From: Metarhizium brunneum
Lineage: Eukaryota; Ascomycota; Sordariomycetes; Hypocreales; Clavicipitaceae
Direction: 5' to 3'
Assembly (NCBI RefSeq): GCF_013426205.1
Contig: NC_089422.1
Location: 558,001-622,000, forward strand
DNA: 64,000 nt
Below, one piece after another: positions 25,601-34,329 of this stretch. A program made the translations under genes and the position numbers. How positions within the stretch are numbered: the first letter of the stretch is position 1; each line of letters begins with the position of its first letter. The notes under the pieces are model-generated. The model searched no databases, was not told where the DNA came from, and saw nothing but the letters and a program-made list of their open reading frames with translations.

Positions 25601-28600
25601 CATGACCGTCACCGACATCTTTCGCCACCCGTGCCTAAGTGACCTCGCTAAAACTATTCGCAGCTCATTCGGCAATGAACATGAAGTCGTGCTTCCGTTT
25701 TCTTTGCTTTCAAGCAAGCGAGACGCACTAGAGTGGCAAGCCCAGATTGCCCAGCTCTGCGACGTCAGCGCACCGCTTGTTGAAGACGCATTCCCCTGCA
25801 CACCCTTACAGGAAGGCCTTTTGGCTCTTACCTTGAGACGCTCCGGTGACTATGTGGCTCAAAATATCTTCGAGCTCAAGCCTGATATCAGTATTTCTCG
25901 CTTTCAGCGTGCTTGGGAGCACGTCATTGCAACAACGCCAATTCTTCGAACACGAATTGTCGATCTTCACACACAAGGTCTAGTTCAAGTTATTATTGCA
26001 GAAGAACCGACAATGTGGCCAGAACCTACCAGCACCATTCTCTACCAGGAAGCAGACAGGAAGCTGGGTATGGGCCTGGGTACACCTCTCATGCGGTATG
26101 CTATCGCCAAAGACTCTCATGACCGACATTGCTTTATTTGGACTGTACACCATGCCTTGTATGACGGGTGGTCAATGCCACTGGTCCTTGAGAGACTAGA
26201 GATGGCATATAATGGAACAGTTCTACAACCACCGCCGCCGTTCCAGGACTTTGTCAAGTTTATTGGTGGTGTCGATGACGGCGGTGTCGAAGGGTTTTGG
26301 ACGTCGCAGTTTAACCAAATCCAGGCTCAAGCATTCCCATCACTACCTTCGCCAGTATACCAGCCACGCTCAGACGCTGGTATTTCGCACCAAATCAAAG
26401 ATCTGGCGTGGCCAAAGACGGATACAACCGCATCAACTGCTGTACGCGCCGCACTATCAATCCTTATTGCGGTGCACTCCGACTCTTGCGATTCACTCTT
26501 TGGTGCGACAGTCACTGGTCGACAGGCTCCAGTACCTGGAATTGAGAACATGACGGGCCCGACAATTGCTACTGTGCCAATTAGGGTGCCCGTTGACAGA
26601 GAAAGCACCGTCAAGCAGCTTTTGCAGCAAGTGCAAGCCCAAGTCATTGACATGACGGCATTCGAGCAAACAGGTCTGCAGAGAATTCGAAGGGTCAACG
26701 CATCTGCCAAGCAAGCTTGCGACTTTCAAACACTACTGCTCATTCACCCGATTGAGGAACCCGGCAAATCCACAAGCTCTCTCTTCGATGACGCAGAAGA
26801 CGAAGAGGACGTGGACGGAGACGAAATTGTCGATGAGTCCTTTGCAGGATTTGACACCCATGCTATCACGATTGAATGCGACCTTGAGAATAGTGGCGCG
26901 CTGCTTCGCTTCAGATTCGACTCTCAAGTGATCAAGAAGTCTGAGGTCGAGAAGCTCGCGGCCCGATTTGACCTGATTCTGCGCCAACTCTGCGACCCTG
27001 ATATGGCTCAGCTCAAGATTTCCGATATTGACACGGTCAGCCCCGGGGAGCTGAAGGAGATTTGGGACTGGAATTCCGTCGTCCCTGAGACTACTAACTA
27101 CGCCGTGCATGACTTAATTGCCGAGAATGCCTCTAAATATCCTGATTCTCCGGCAGTCTGCGCGTGGGACGGCAACTGGACATATCATCAACTTGACTCT
27201 ATCGCCACACGCATCGCCCGCCGCCTGGTTAGTCTAGGCATTGGTCCCGATGTCATCGTGCCTCTTTGCTTTGAGAAGTCTCGCTGGATGCCTGTAGCGA
27301 TGCTAGCTGTTATGAAGGCGGGAGGCGCATCGGTCGCTCTAGATACCACATTGCCTCCAGAGCGACTACGCAGTATATTGCAACAAGTCAGCCCGTCCTT
27401 GGTTCTGGCGTCATCTTCGAGCCAAAGGCTCGCGGAGGGCTTGACCGATCAACCGATATTGGTCTTGGGCGAAGGATCCCAAGAAGAATTTGACGAACCT
27501 GCCCTACAGACGCTTCCTAAAGTTGAGCCCTGGAACAAACTTTATCTTGTGTTTACATCGGGTAGCACTGGTGTTCCGAAGGGAGCCATCGTCACTCATT
27601 CCAACTTTAGTAGTGCTATCCGTCACCAACAAGCTATTACAGGCTTCGGCAAGTCTTCCCGCGTATTTGACCTTGCCAAGTACGCTTTTGACATTAGCTG
27701 GTCTAATTTTATCCATACCATGGCTGCGGGGGGCTGCCTTTGTATACCTTCACAGCAAGAGGCTCTCGACAATATTACCGGCTCGATTCTAGCTTACAAT
27801 GCAAACTTCATAGATATTACGCCGTCTGTTGCCAGTACACTGCGGCCATCAGACTTGAGATGCCTCAAAACCGTTGTTTTTGCTGGCGAGGCACTTACCA
27901 ACCACCAAGCCTCCCAGTGGTCAAAGCATGCGCGCGTGCTTAATATGTACGGTCCGGCAGAATGCACAGTGAAGGCCACATTGGCCGAACTCGACGGGAC
28001 TTGCTCATCTTCAGCAGCCAGCATCGGTCGCGGCGTCGGTTTGTGTACTTGGGTCGTCGATCCTTCAAATCACGACAAACTCTCACCGGTTGGGACAGTT
28101 GGAGAATTGGTATTGGAAGGGCCGCTCGTGGGATCGGGCTATCTTGGCGATGCCACAAAAACTGCAGGCGCCTTTATCGAAAGCCCAGCTTGGCTACTCC
28201 GTGGCGGACCGGGCCACCAAGGTCGCAGAGGGCGCGTATACAAAACTGGTGATCTCGTCCAGTACAATGTCGATGGTAGTTTGACATTCGTCGGTCGAAA
28301 GGACGACCAGGTCAAGATCAACGGCCAGCGTTTGGAACTTGGCGATGTAGAACACAATCTTGCATCAAGCCTAAACGCCACTTCGAAATTCCAACTTGCA
28401 GCGGAGGTTATAACGCCTCGAGATGGCGAAAACGCGATGCTAGCTGCTTTTATACAGTCATCCGGACAACTTGGTGATTTCGAGTCGGAGATGCGCACAC
28501 TGACAGCGGGCCTCAACGATCGCCTTGCTTCCAAGGTTCCTGGATACATGATCCCTTCGGCCTACATCATGGTAGACAAGCTGCCGCTTTCCGCCACCGG

Positions 28601-30596
28601 GAAGCTGGACCGCAAGCAGCTCCGCGCTATGGGGGCGAAACTCACTCTGCTGGAGCTCATGTCTTCGACTGGGCCACAGCCAGAACGCCGGCCGCCGTCT
28701 ACTCCTATGGAGCTGTGCCTGCAGAAGCTTTGGGCTCACGTCCTTGACCTCAATGCCGAAGAAATCAGTGCGGATGATAGCTTCCTTCATCTTGGCGGTG
28801 ACTCGATCCAGGCCATGAAACTCGCCCAGCGAGCCCGGAGCCAAGGTTTCCACCTTGCTGTTGCCGACATTCTCATAGGCCCTAAACTGTCACAGATGGC
28901 TTCCCGCCTAGAATGTTTAGACGGGAAGCCGGCTGCGCATGCACTCGAGTATCGCCGATTTTCGCTATTGCCGCCAGAAAGCCGACTAGAAATCGAGCAG
29001 ATCTTGGTCGAACACGGCATCTCTAAAGATAACGTGCAGGACATCCTGCCTGTTACCGACCAGCAGGCCCGATATCTACTTACAACTTACACAACGGCCC
29101 GTAGCGCTGTGTACTACCACACGCTAGATCATGACGGCGATTTCGACCTTGGCCAAATGCAGCACGCTTGCGCTAGTCTCATTAGGCGTCTTGACATGAT
29201 GAGAACCGTCTTCATTGCATACAAAGATTCATTCCTGCAAGCCGTGCTAATGAATCTGGATTTAGATGTTGGTGTGTTTGAAACCGCGACGAGTAGCTTG
29301 GATGGATACACTTTGGAGTTGAAGAAGCAAGATTTGCTCTGCAATCTGCAGTTCGGAAAATCACTCACAAAGATTTGCGTCATTCGTCAGACACGAGAGC
29401 AGAAGTATCGTATTGTAATACGCCTATCTCATGCACAGTATGACGGCACGGCGCTCGCCAAGATGTGGGCTGCCTTTGAAGCCGCATACAAGTCGGCTCC
29501 TCCAGGCGACGCGAAAACAAGTTTTTCGCACTACATGCACACTCTATCGCTCGTCGATAAGGAAAAGGCGACTGAATACTGGCGGACCATGCTCCGGGGA
29601 AGCACTCGAACACCCATCAAGCATCAGACAACTCACCGTCTCGGGTATGGACTCGGTCCGAACATTGTCAAGACTCTCCCAGCATCCAGCCTGCAATCCG
29701 AGGACTTTACCTTTGCTACCGTCCTAAAGGCCGCGTGGTCGTATGTCCTCGCAAAATATTCAGCCACCGAAGACGTTGTATTCGGCAACCTTGTACACGG
29801 TCGCAACCAGCCAGGCACACAAGACATCTTCGGCCCCTGCGTAAACATTGTCCCAGCCCGCGTCGTTTTCCAACAAGATTGGTCTGCCAGGGACCTCATT
29901 GCTACAGTCAATTCCCAGCAAGCGGCAAGCATGCCATTTGAGACAATGGGCTCCCGAGACATCATTCATAACTGCACAAGCTGGCCGAAATGGGCCTTTT
30001 TCAGCTCCGTCATTACACACCAGAACTACGAAGACCGCCAGACGGAAGAGTCCTCGGTCGATTTCGACAGCGCCGACCTGTCGACGGGCGACATTGACAG
30101 TGTCGAGGTCTACATCACCTCGACGCCGGGCGCAGACGGCACCGATATCGACTTTACCTTTACGGACAATGTCATCTCCCACAGCCTGGCGCAGCGGCTC
30201 GCGTCGGATCTGGCCGACACCATTATCCAGTTCTACAGGGCCATGGACGCAAAACTCCTGGCACCGCGCGACATTCGCAGCCTGCCGGCCTTGCTGCCCC
30301 TGCCGGCCGACCCTGAGGTCGCCTTGGCTCCGCCGACGGACGAGCAGATGGCGGCGCTGCGTGGCTGTCCTGCCAAGTTGAGGAATGCTCTCGGCACGGC
30401 GTGGAAAGATGCCCTCGGCCTGCGGACCGTGCCTGGCAACGAATCTACAGAGTCCTTTTTCGAACTAGGTGGCGACGGCGACAATGCCGGCCAATTGGCC
30501 GCTCACATGCAACGGCAGGGCTACAGGCTCAGAATTGAGGACGTTTTTGAGCACCCTACGTGGTTTGAACTCTTGCTTCACATGGCGAGGCAGTAG
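1..30596 (+). CDS. Giant multimodular non-ribosomal peptide synthetase, 5'-truncated by the window (join 1..23559, 23619..30596)
   Basis: This enzyme would activate amino acids as adenylates, hold them on phosphopantetheine arms and condense them into a peptide in the cytosol. The reading frame is open from base 1, in mid A domain, so the start lies outside the window. Joining across the 59-nt intron gives 10,178 residues and a TAG stop at 30594-30596. Visible order: A1-T1, C1-A2-T2, C2-A3-T3-E1, C3-A4-T4, C4-A5-T5-E2, C5-A6-T6-E3, C6-A7-T7, C7-A8-T8, C8-T9. Seven A domains have an intact FTSGSTG.PKG core; T1-T8 all carry GGDS. There is no N-methyltransferase, thioesterase or reductase. Fungal NRPSs ending in C commonly release by cyclization, so a cyclic peptide is inferred. 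Oddities are a degenerate A6, a chimeric A7 and a Ser-less last carrier. No tailoring gene follows; the next gene is convergent. The product is not identified. Confidence 0.97.
1641..5000 (+). other. NRPS module 2: C1-A2-T2
   Basis: C1 runs from about 1700 to 2990, with the entry motif FPCTPLQEG from 1720 and the catalytic HHALYDG at 2092-2112. Its donor module has no E domain, so an L-donor (LCL) type is expected. A2 runs from about 3050 to 4690: core FTSGSTGAPKG 3571-3603, YGPTE 3967-3981, A10 lysine 4651-4653. The code by eye is DVCIHILTFK, unlike any other A domain here, so its substrate is probably distinct. A Thr/Pro-rich stretch (about 3441-3530) is inserted ahead of the A3 core. The T2 serine is at 4855-4857. 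Confidence 0.93.
5001..9690 (+). other. NRPS module 3: C2-A3-T3-E1 (D-residue module)
   Basis: C2 has FPCTPLQEG from 5107 and HHALYDG at 5473-5493. A3 has FTSGSTGIPKG at 6883-6915, YGPCE at 7279-7293 and the A10 lysine at 7954-7956; the code by eye is DTNDIGCPTK. Its C-terminal part is the longer form shared with A5 and A6 (HLTRQS, VGVFSL, then NPSGKLNR). T3 has the variant context ANGGDSISAMR, serine 8161-8163, which like the longer A form occurs only in modules followed by an E domain. E1 (about 8320-9650) has HHLVVDLVSW at 8722-8751, NEGHGREPW at 9115-9141, then DLSRTVGWFT and FNYHGQFQQLE. All expected epimerase residues are present, so the residue should leave as D. Confidence 0.93.
9691..12960 (+). 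other. NRPS module 4: C3-A4-T4
   Basis: C3 follows an E domain and is of the other condensation type here: YPSSPMVDG from 9748 and SHAISDG at 10141-10161, in which the first His of HHxxxDG is Ser while the catalytic second His and the Asp remain. A D-donor (DCL) role is expected. A4 has FTSGSTGVPKG at 11569-11601, YGPAE at 11965-11979 and the A10 lysine at 12619-12621; the code by eye is DVSDLSTVKK. The T4 serine is at 12820-12822. The C-terminal half of A4 plus T4 resembles the same region of module 7. Confidence 0.92.
12961..17740 (+). other. NRPS module 5: C4-A5-T5-E2 (D-residue module)
   Basis: C4 has FPCTPLQEG from 13060 and HHALYDG at 13420-13440. A5 has FTSGSTGTPKG at 14818-14850, YGPSE at 15220-15234 and the A10 lysine at 16021-16023. 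The code by eye is DTQEVGSPTK, matching A7 at seven of the nine variable positions. A Ser/Thr-rich insert of about 50 residues (15751-15900) lies between the A8 and A10 motifs, absent from sister domains A3 and A6. The T5 serine is at 16228-16230. E2 has HHLVIDLVSW at 16777-16806, followed by the NEGHGREPW and DLSRTVGWFT motifs, and looks active. Confidence 0.92.
17741..22400 (+). other. NRPS module 6: C5-A6(degenerate)-T6-E3
   Basis: C5 has YPCSPMVEG from 17800 and SHTITDG at 18193-18213. A6 keeps the overall fold length but its core is damaged. The A3 motif reads LSSGSSGPSKV (19603-19635) instead of FTSGSTGTPKG. The substrate-amino-binding Asp (GrsA Asp235) is Gly (codon 19741-19743). YGPxE is YGCCE (19999-20013). 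In the A8 motif GRKD is ARKE (from 20347) and the conserved Arg is His (20383-20385). The A7 Asp (TGD) and A10 Lys (20689-20691) remain. T6 has its serine (20890-20892) and E3 has HHLVVDLVSW (21445-21474). The module therefore probably cannot load its own carrier but can still use a substrate supplied from elsewhere. Confidence 0.9.
22401..25670 (+). other. NRPS module 7: C6-A7-T7 (contains the only intron; A7 appears chimeric)
   Basis: C6 has YPCSPMVDG from 22456 and SHTIVDG at 22852-22872, and is split by the intron at 23560-23618. A7 has FTSGSTGTPKG at 24318-24350, YGPCE at 24714-24728 and the A10 lysine at 25350-25352; the code by eye is DVQEIGSPTK. Up to about the A8 motif it tracks A5 (shared GVNTWVV, TGDSL and GPLVGPGYL segments). 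Beyond it, it tracks A2 and A4 (SSNI, RRALVAFL, SGKTDRRKLR) and lacks the longer C-terminal form used by A5. The T7 serine is at 25551-25553 in the LRIGGDSIGAMKL context, as in T4. No E domain follows, so an L residue is expected. Confidence 0.92.
23560..23618 (+). other. Intron in the NRPS gene (59 nt)
   Basis: The donor GTAAGT (23560-23565) follows codon GAG and the acceptor CAG ends at 23618. Splicing moves the reading frame and restores DPTEYDISFD, which matches the equivalent DPTEYDITIS and DPTEYDVAIS segments of C3 and C5. Without splicing the first frame stops at 23694 inside the C domain. The phase is 0. Confidence 0.95.
25671..28940 (+). other. NRPS module 8: C7-A8-T8
   Basis: C7 has FPCTPLQEG from 25791 and HHALYDG at 26148-26168. 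An acidic linker follows (about 26785-26850). A8 has FTSGSTGVPKG at 27552-27584, YGPAE at 27948-27962 and the A10 lysine at 28602-28604; the code by eye is DISDVAMVKK, closest to A4 and A1. The T8 serine is at 28803-28805 (LGGDSIQAMKL). This is the last canonical extension module; the full-length peptide should sit on T8 before release. Confidence 0.92.
28941..30596 (+). other. NRPS terminal C8 domain and Ser-less carrier T9*
   Basis: C8 (about 29030-30270) has SHAQYDG at 29427-29447 and a GNLVHGR segment further on. It is unlike both internal C types, as expected for a terminal condensation domain that offloads or cyclizes the peptide from T8. A carrier-like fold follows (about 30370-30590), with ESFFELGGDGDNAGQL where GGDS should be: the phosphopantetheine serine position is Gly (codon 30477-30479, residue about 10,140 of the visible chain). 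It therefore cannot be pantetheinylated there and is best read as a structural relic or docking element. Confidence 0.88.
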
Positions 30597-31354
30597 TTGG
30601 TCGGTTCTGACTAATTGGAGGACGTGGGATAGGAAAACAGAAAACGGATGAAGAAAAGAATGTGCTTCCTTAATCGTGGAATGCTTTAGTTGTATTTTTT
30701 GCCAGATGGTGTTTTTGTATTATTTCTCTTGGTATATACTTATGGATTACTGTTTCGTTGAACCAGATCATTTTCCGTTTCATAGTATTTGTGAATTGCG
30801 ACGAACCTAGGAACCTGCACGGGCTCTACGTCACGCAGCTGTCTTTGCGCTTGCAAGTTATCAGCCTAGCGTCATCTTCAAATATCAACTTTTACACAAT
30901 TCCTTCTTGTTTCTCGGCAGAGTCGGCAAAGTTGGCTGCTTTGCCGCTCTTCGAGTATACTGGGCAATTACTCATCGCCCAACTCGCTGGATCATCGTCA
31001 TTCAAGACAGGCCTGGAGGCCCAAACTCGCACCGGTATCCGGGTACGACGACACCGCTTCCGCAGGGACAGGGCCAACGCGGCGCAGGGCCTACGGGGCC
31101 GCGCAAACACCGAGTGGGGCCGGCGGCGGAGGTCACCAAAGCCCCAAGTCACCGGATTGTCTCTTCACGCCAACCTTGAAAACGCCGTATACTAAGCGTC
31201 TGGCGGATAGATACTATGTTAAGGGGAGGCAGGGGCATGTGGGAGGGGGCACGACGGAGCCCCTCACAACGACTAGTCTCACGGGCAACTCTTGGCAGAA
31301 CTTGAAGCATTATTACATCTATGGCATCCTCGAAGCGCTCGCAGTCGCACTACA
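30597..31354. other. Convergent intergenic region after the NRPS
   Basis: This holds the 3' flanks of two convergent genes, the NRPS (+) and the metallophosphoesterase (-). The first 150 bases are AT-rich and suit a 3' UTR. A GC-rich pocket lies at about 31000-31150. I see no supportable gene; the longest open frames here are Arg-rich translations of the GC-rich pocket. Confidence 0.6.
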
Positions 31355-33233
31355 TCAACAGTCACCCTGCCAATTCTTACCAATCCATTCGCTTAGCTTA
31401 TACGTCAGCGTGCCGTCCATGTACACCTTGGCATCATCAGCGGTATAGTCGCCGCCGGCAAACTTCAATGCCGGGATGATCCAGGGCTGAATAAAATCGA
31501 TATAGACCAAGTCAACCGTCTCGGGGTCCCCTTTCTCGGGGAAATTAATCTCTGATTGGATACAATTAGGAGTGTTATAGAACGGAATGGCTTCGTGAAC
31601 GGTATCATCGCCATCTGTGCCAATGTCGTCTTTGGTGGTGTAGCCGCGAATCAGATCTGGTTTTGCGTCGCGTAGTTCAAGCCTCTCGTCCTCAGCCTGA
31701 TGCGCATCAGCTGGCGATTGGCCGTGTCCGGATGGGAACATGACTTCGGGAATCGCCATAAACTTGGTTTCGGCGCCGTGTGTGCTCAAGATCTTGTCTG
31801 CGCCATTCAAAAGGGTGAGAACCTTGCTGGCGATGTTATATGGCACGTCAGGCACGTAATTGAAGCCGCTCGTGAACGGAGAGACAATGTACGTTGAGTC
31901 GCGGGTAAATGGGCCTTTGAAAATGTCAAACCGGATGCCTCCCGTGTTGAGGATCGCGAGGCGAGGCTTGTCCTTGCGCTTCGTGTTGACCACGACGTCG
32001 GGGAACACTTCGTCTTGAATCCAAGAGTAAATGCTTGCGTTGTTGGGATACTGGACACGGCTTGCCCACAGATCTTTCGGAGCACAACCGTAACGGTGGT
32101 CGAGATTCAACGTCTTGCGTGCGCGTGCAATCTGTTTGGATACACGCTTGCCGTCGTCGGTGGGGAAAGTTGTCTGGTTGAGTCCAGTATGATAGTACAT
32201 GCCAAGAAGGTTCGTGTCAATGTACTTGCGGCTGAACTTGAGTGATGCTGCAGCTGAGACGTCATCGGCCGACTGTTTTTGTATGCCATCAATGGACATG
32301 AAACCAACAGTTTCGAAATATCGTCCCGAGGCCATGGCAAATGCTTGCGAGTCGTAGCTCAAGGCGTCTCGCACATGAGCATGACCACCAAAAAATACGA
32401 TTGGGATGTGCCAGTTCTGTTTTCGCAGAGCCGTGAAGATGGTGCGGAATTCCGTCATGCGCAAGCCGACATGGCCCACCACAACAAAAAGATCGGGCTT
32501 CTCGCGAATGGCGTCTTGGAACCATTTCTCCTTGATGGTTTCGGCAACAGGCTGCACCACAGTATTGTTGGCGTTTCCGGTAAAGTCAAACAGGAAGCCA
32601 AACGCCAAAATCTCGAGTCCCTTGTTCTTGGTTTTGAATTTGCGGTATCGCTGTGCCAAGGGTTTGCGTTGGCCCGTCGCGCGATCAACGTAATCGACAT
32701 TTGAAGCCACATATTTATCCCCGAATTTGGGGACGGTTGTGTTGGCTTCGTAATCGGCCGTGCTAGCCTGGTACAGCTCATGGTTGCCGACGCAGATCAG
32801 GTCGACATGGTGTTCGGCCCAAGCGTCGTAGTAGAATAGACCCTTGGGGGTCGATGCATCGTAGAGGCCATTCCCCTCAACGCGGTCGCCTGAATCGATG
32901 AGGAGTAGATCGCTTCCGGTATCGTCGGCGCGCTTCTTCATGTGTTGGGAGAATGAAATGTAGTCACCCCAGTCGGCTGAGTATTGGGGTCTTGCTCCGT
33001 CAGCACTGTGTTTAGCATGGCCCAGTGGTTTATTCCAAGAGAAGAAAGTGAACTCACTCTAGTAAATGGCCGCTCAGCCAGCCATGTGTATCGGTCGTGT
33101 GCAAAAAGTTGAGCTGTCCCCAGGCCAGGTCACGCATCGGCGCGGCAACGGGCTGTACAGCTCCCGGCTGCGCACCGTGGGCAACACGGCAGACGAGGGC
33201 GATGGTGGCGCCGAAAATCCAGCTTGGCGCCAT
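31355..33233 (-). CDS. Secreted 5'-nucleotidase-like calcineurin-type metallophosphoesterase (complement join 31355..32990, 33058..33233)
   Basis: The protein has 603 residues and probably hydrolyses phosphomonoesters, such as nucleotides, outside the cell or in the secretory/vacuolar compartment. The N-terminus [15 protein letters not shown] is a likely signal peptide. The metallophosphoesterase ligands are in order: DTH in [16 protein letters not shown], the GNHE of [15 protein letters not shown] and [11 protein letters not shown]-terminal nucleotidase-type region follows. The family includes the UshA/5'-nucleotidase-related fungal proteins such as yeast YHR202W. The 67-nt intron (32991-33057) has a GTGAGT donor; splicing joins GHLLE to [10 protein letters not shown], a family-typical junction. 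The ATG at 33233 is chosen because the frame extends upstream only through a TTG. The gene is divergent from the UNC93-like gene and convergent with the NRPS. Confidence 0.88.
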
Positions 33234-34329
33234 GGCGGCGTTGTTGATATGCGTCAATCAGTTGGGCCTCATGAACCTCGCGGGTACGAAGCCGGAGGTG
33301 ATGATGCTGGTTGAGGGAAGATGCGGCCGAAGCTGACGAAGCGCTCAGCTTGGGATTGTCGAGGGCCAAGCAACAGGTGACGATTGAGGTGACAAGCTAG
33401 ACTGCGCGGCCATCAGGGTGTCCCATGTCACTATCTGGCCCATTGATGTCACCCGTGTGCACACCGTGCCGTCGCCAGGCACCAGCCAGCCATTTGACTC
33501 GGCACGTGAGCCACCGGGAGCAGTCACTGGTCCGCAAAGCGCACTGGCGTCAACATGCTCTTGCGCCTCGGGTGAGGCGTCATGCCGAAGTAACCTACCC
33601 TATAGAAGAATCACCAACAGTAGTCAGTCATGTTGCAACATGCTCTGGCATAGTGATACATTTAGCAGTCTACGCGCGCTTCAACGAACAAGTGGCGAAT
33701 AATTCTATTTCCTGCTTCCTTACCATGACATTTTTCTCCAATATGCTGTAGCACACTTCACCCAACAGTGTCTCTGCATTGCAATATCTACATCAACGCA
33801 AAGTCGCGCCATTAATTATACCATTCCTTAAAATGACACAACATCTCATCTAATGAAGTTCATAGAAAAAGGTCACCCGATTGTAACCCGCTTTAAAAAT
33901 CTCTACGAACCTTCAGCTACCCACAGACCCAACGCTGACCTTTATTATAGAATAATATCATCGGCCAACTTCATCTTCCATTGCCGTCTCCAAGACTATT
34001 GGTCAATCATCTTCATACTAATGTCCCAATGACAGTCCCATACCGTTCTACATGCGGGTCTCGAGGAAATAAACGCGGGTTTAGTCGGCCCTGTCTACAA
34101 TTGGCAAAAATCCCCTCGCCTCAGAGACCAAGTCATTCTTGTAGGTGGAGATTTATGGGGCTTTTGAAGATGTCGCCATTTTCAAAGTAATGAAGACATT
34201 CGGTGGGGCTTTGTTTGTGAGCAGTTGGGATCAAGTTATATAGTAGTCGGATGCGCGTAATAATTTTTACTCCGAGTTGGCTATAATTCAGGTTCATCCC
34301 GAGGAAAACCGTGGTGCTAGAAATCTACA
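33234..34329. promoter_or_regulatory. Divergent intergenic region between the phosphoesterase and UNC93-like genes
   Basis: About 1.1 kb separates two divergently transcribed genes, so it must hold both promoters. The segment from about 33770 to 34000 is AT-rich. A TATA-like ttatatagtag near 34236-34246 lies about 90 bases ahead of the UNC93-like ATG. No gene or repeat is evident. Confidence 0.45.

Noticed and set aside
33234..33257. Upstream extension of the phosphoesterase start
   Set aside because: The extension begins at TTG; the ATG at 33233 opens a clean signal peptide.
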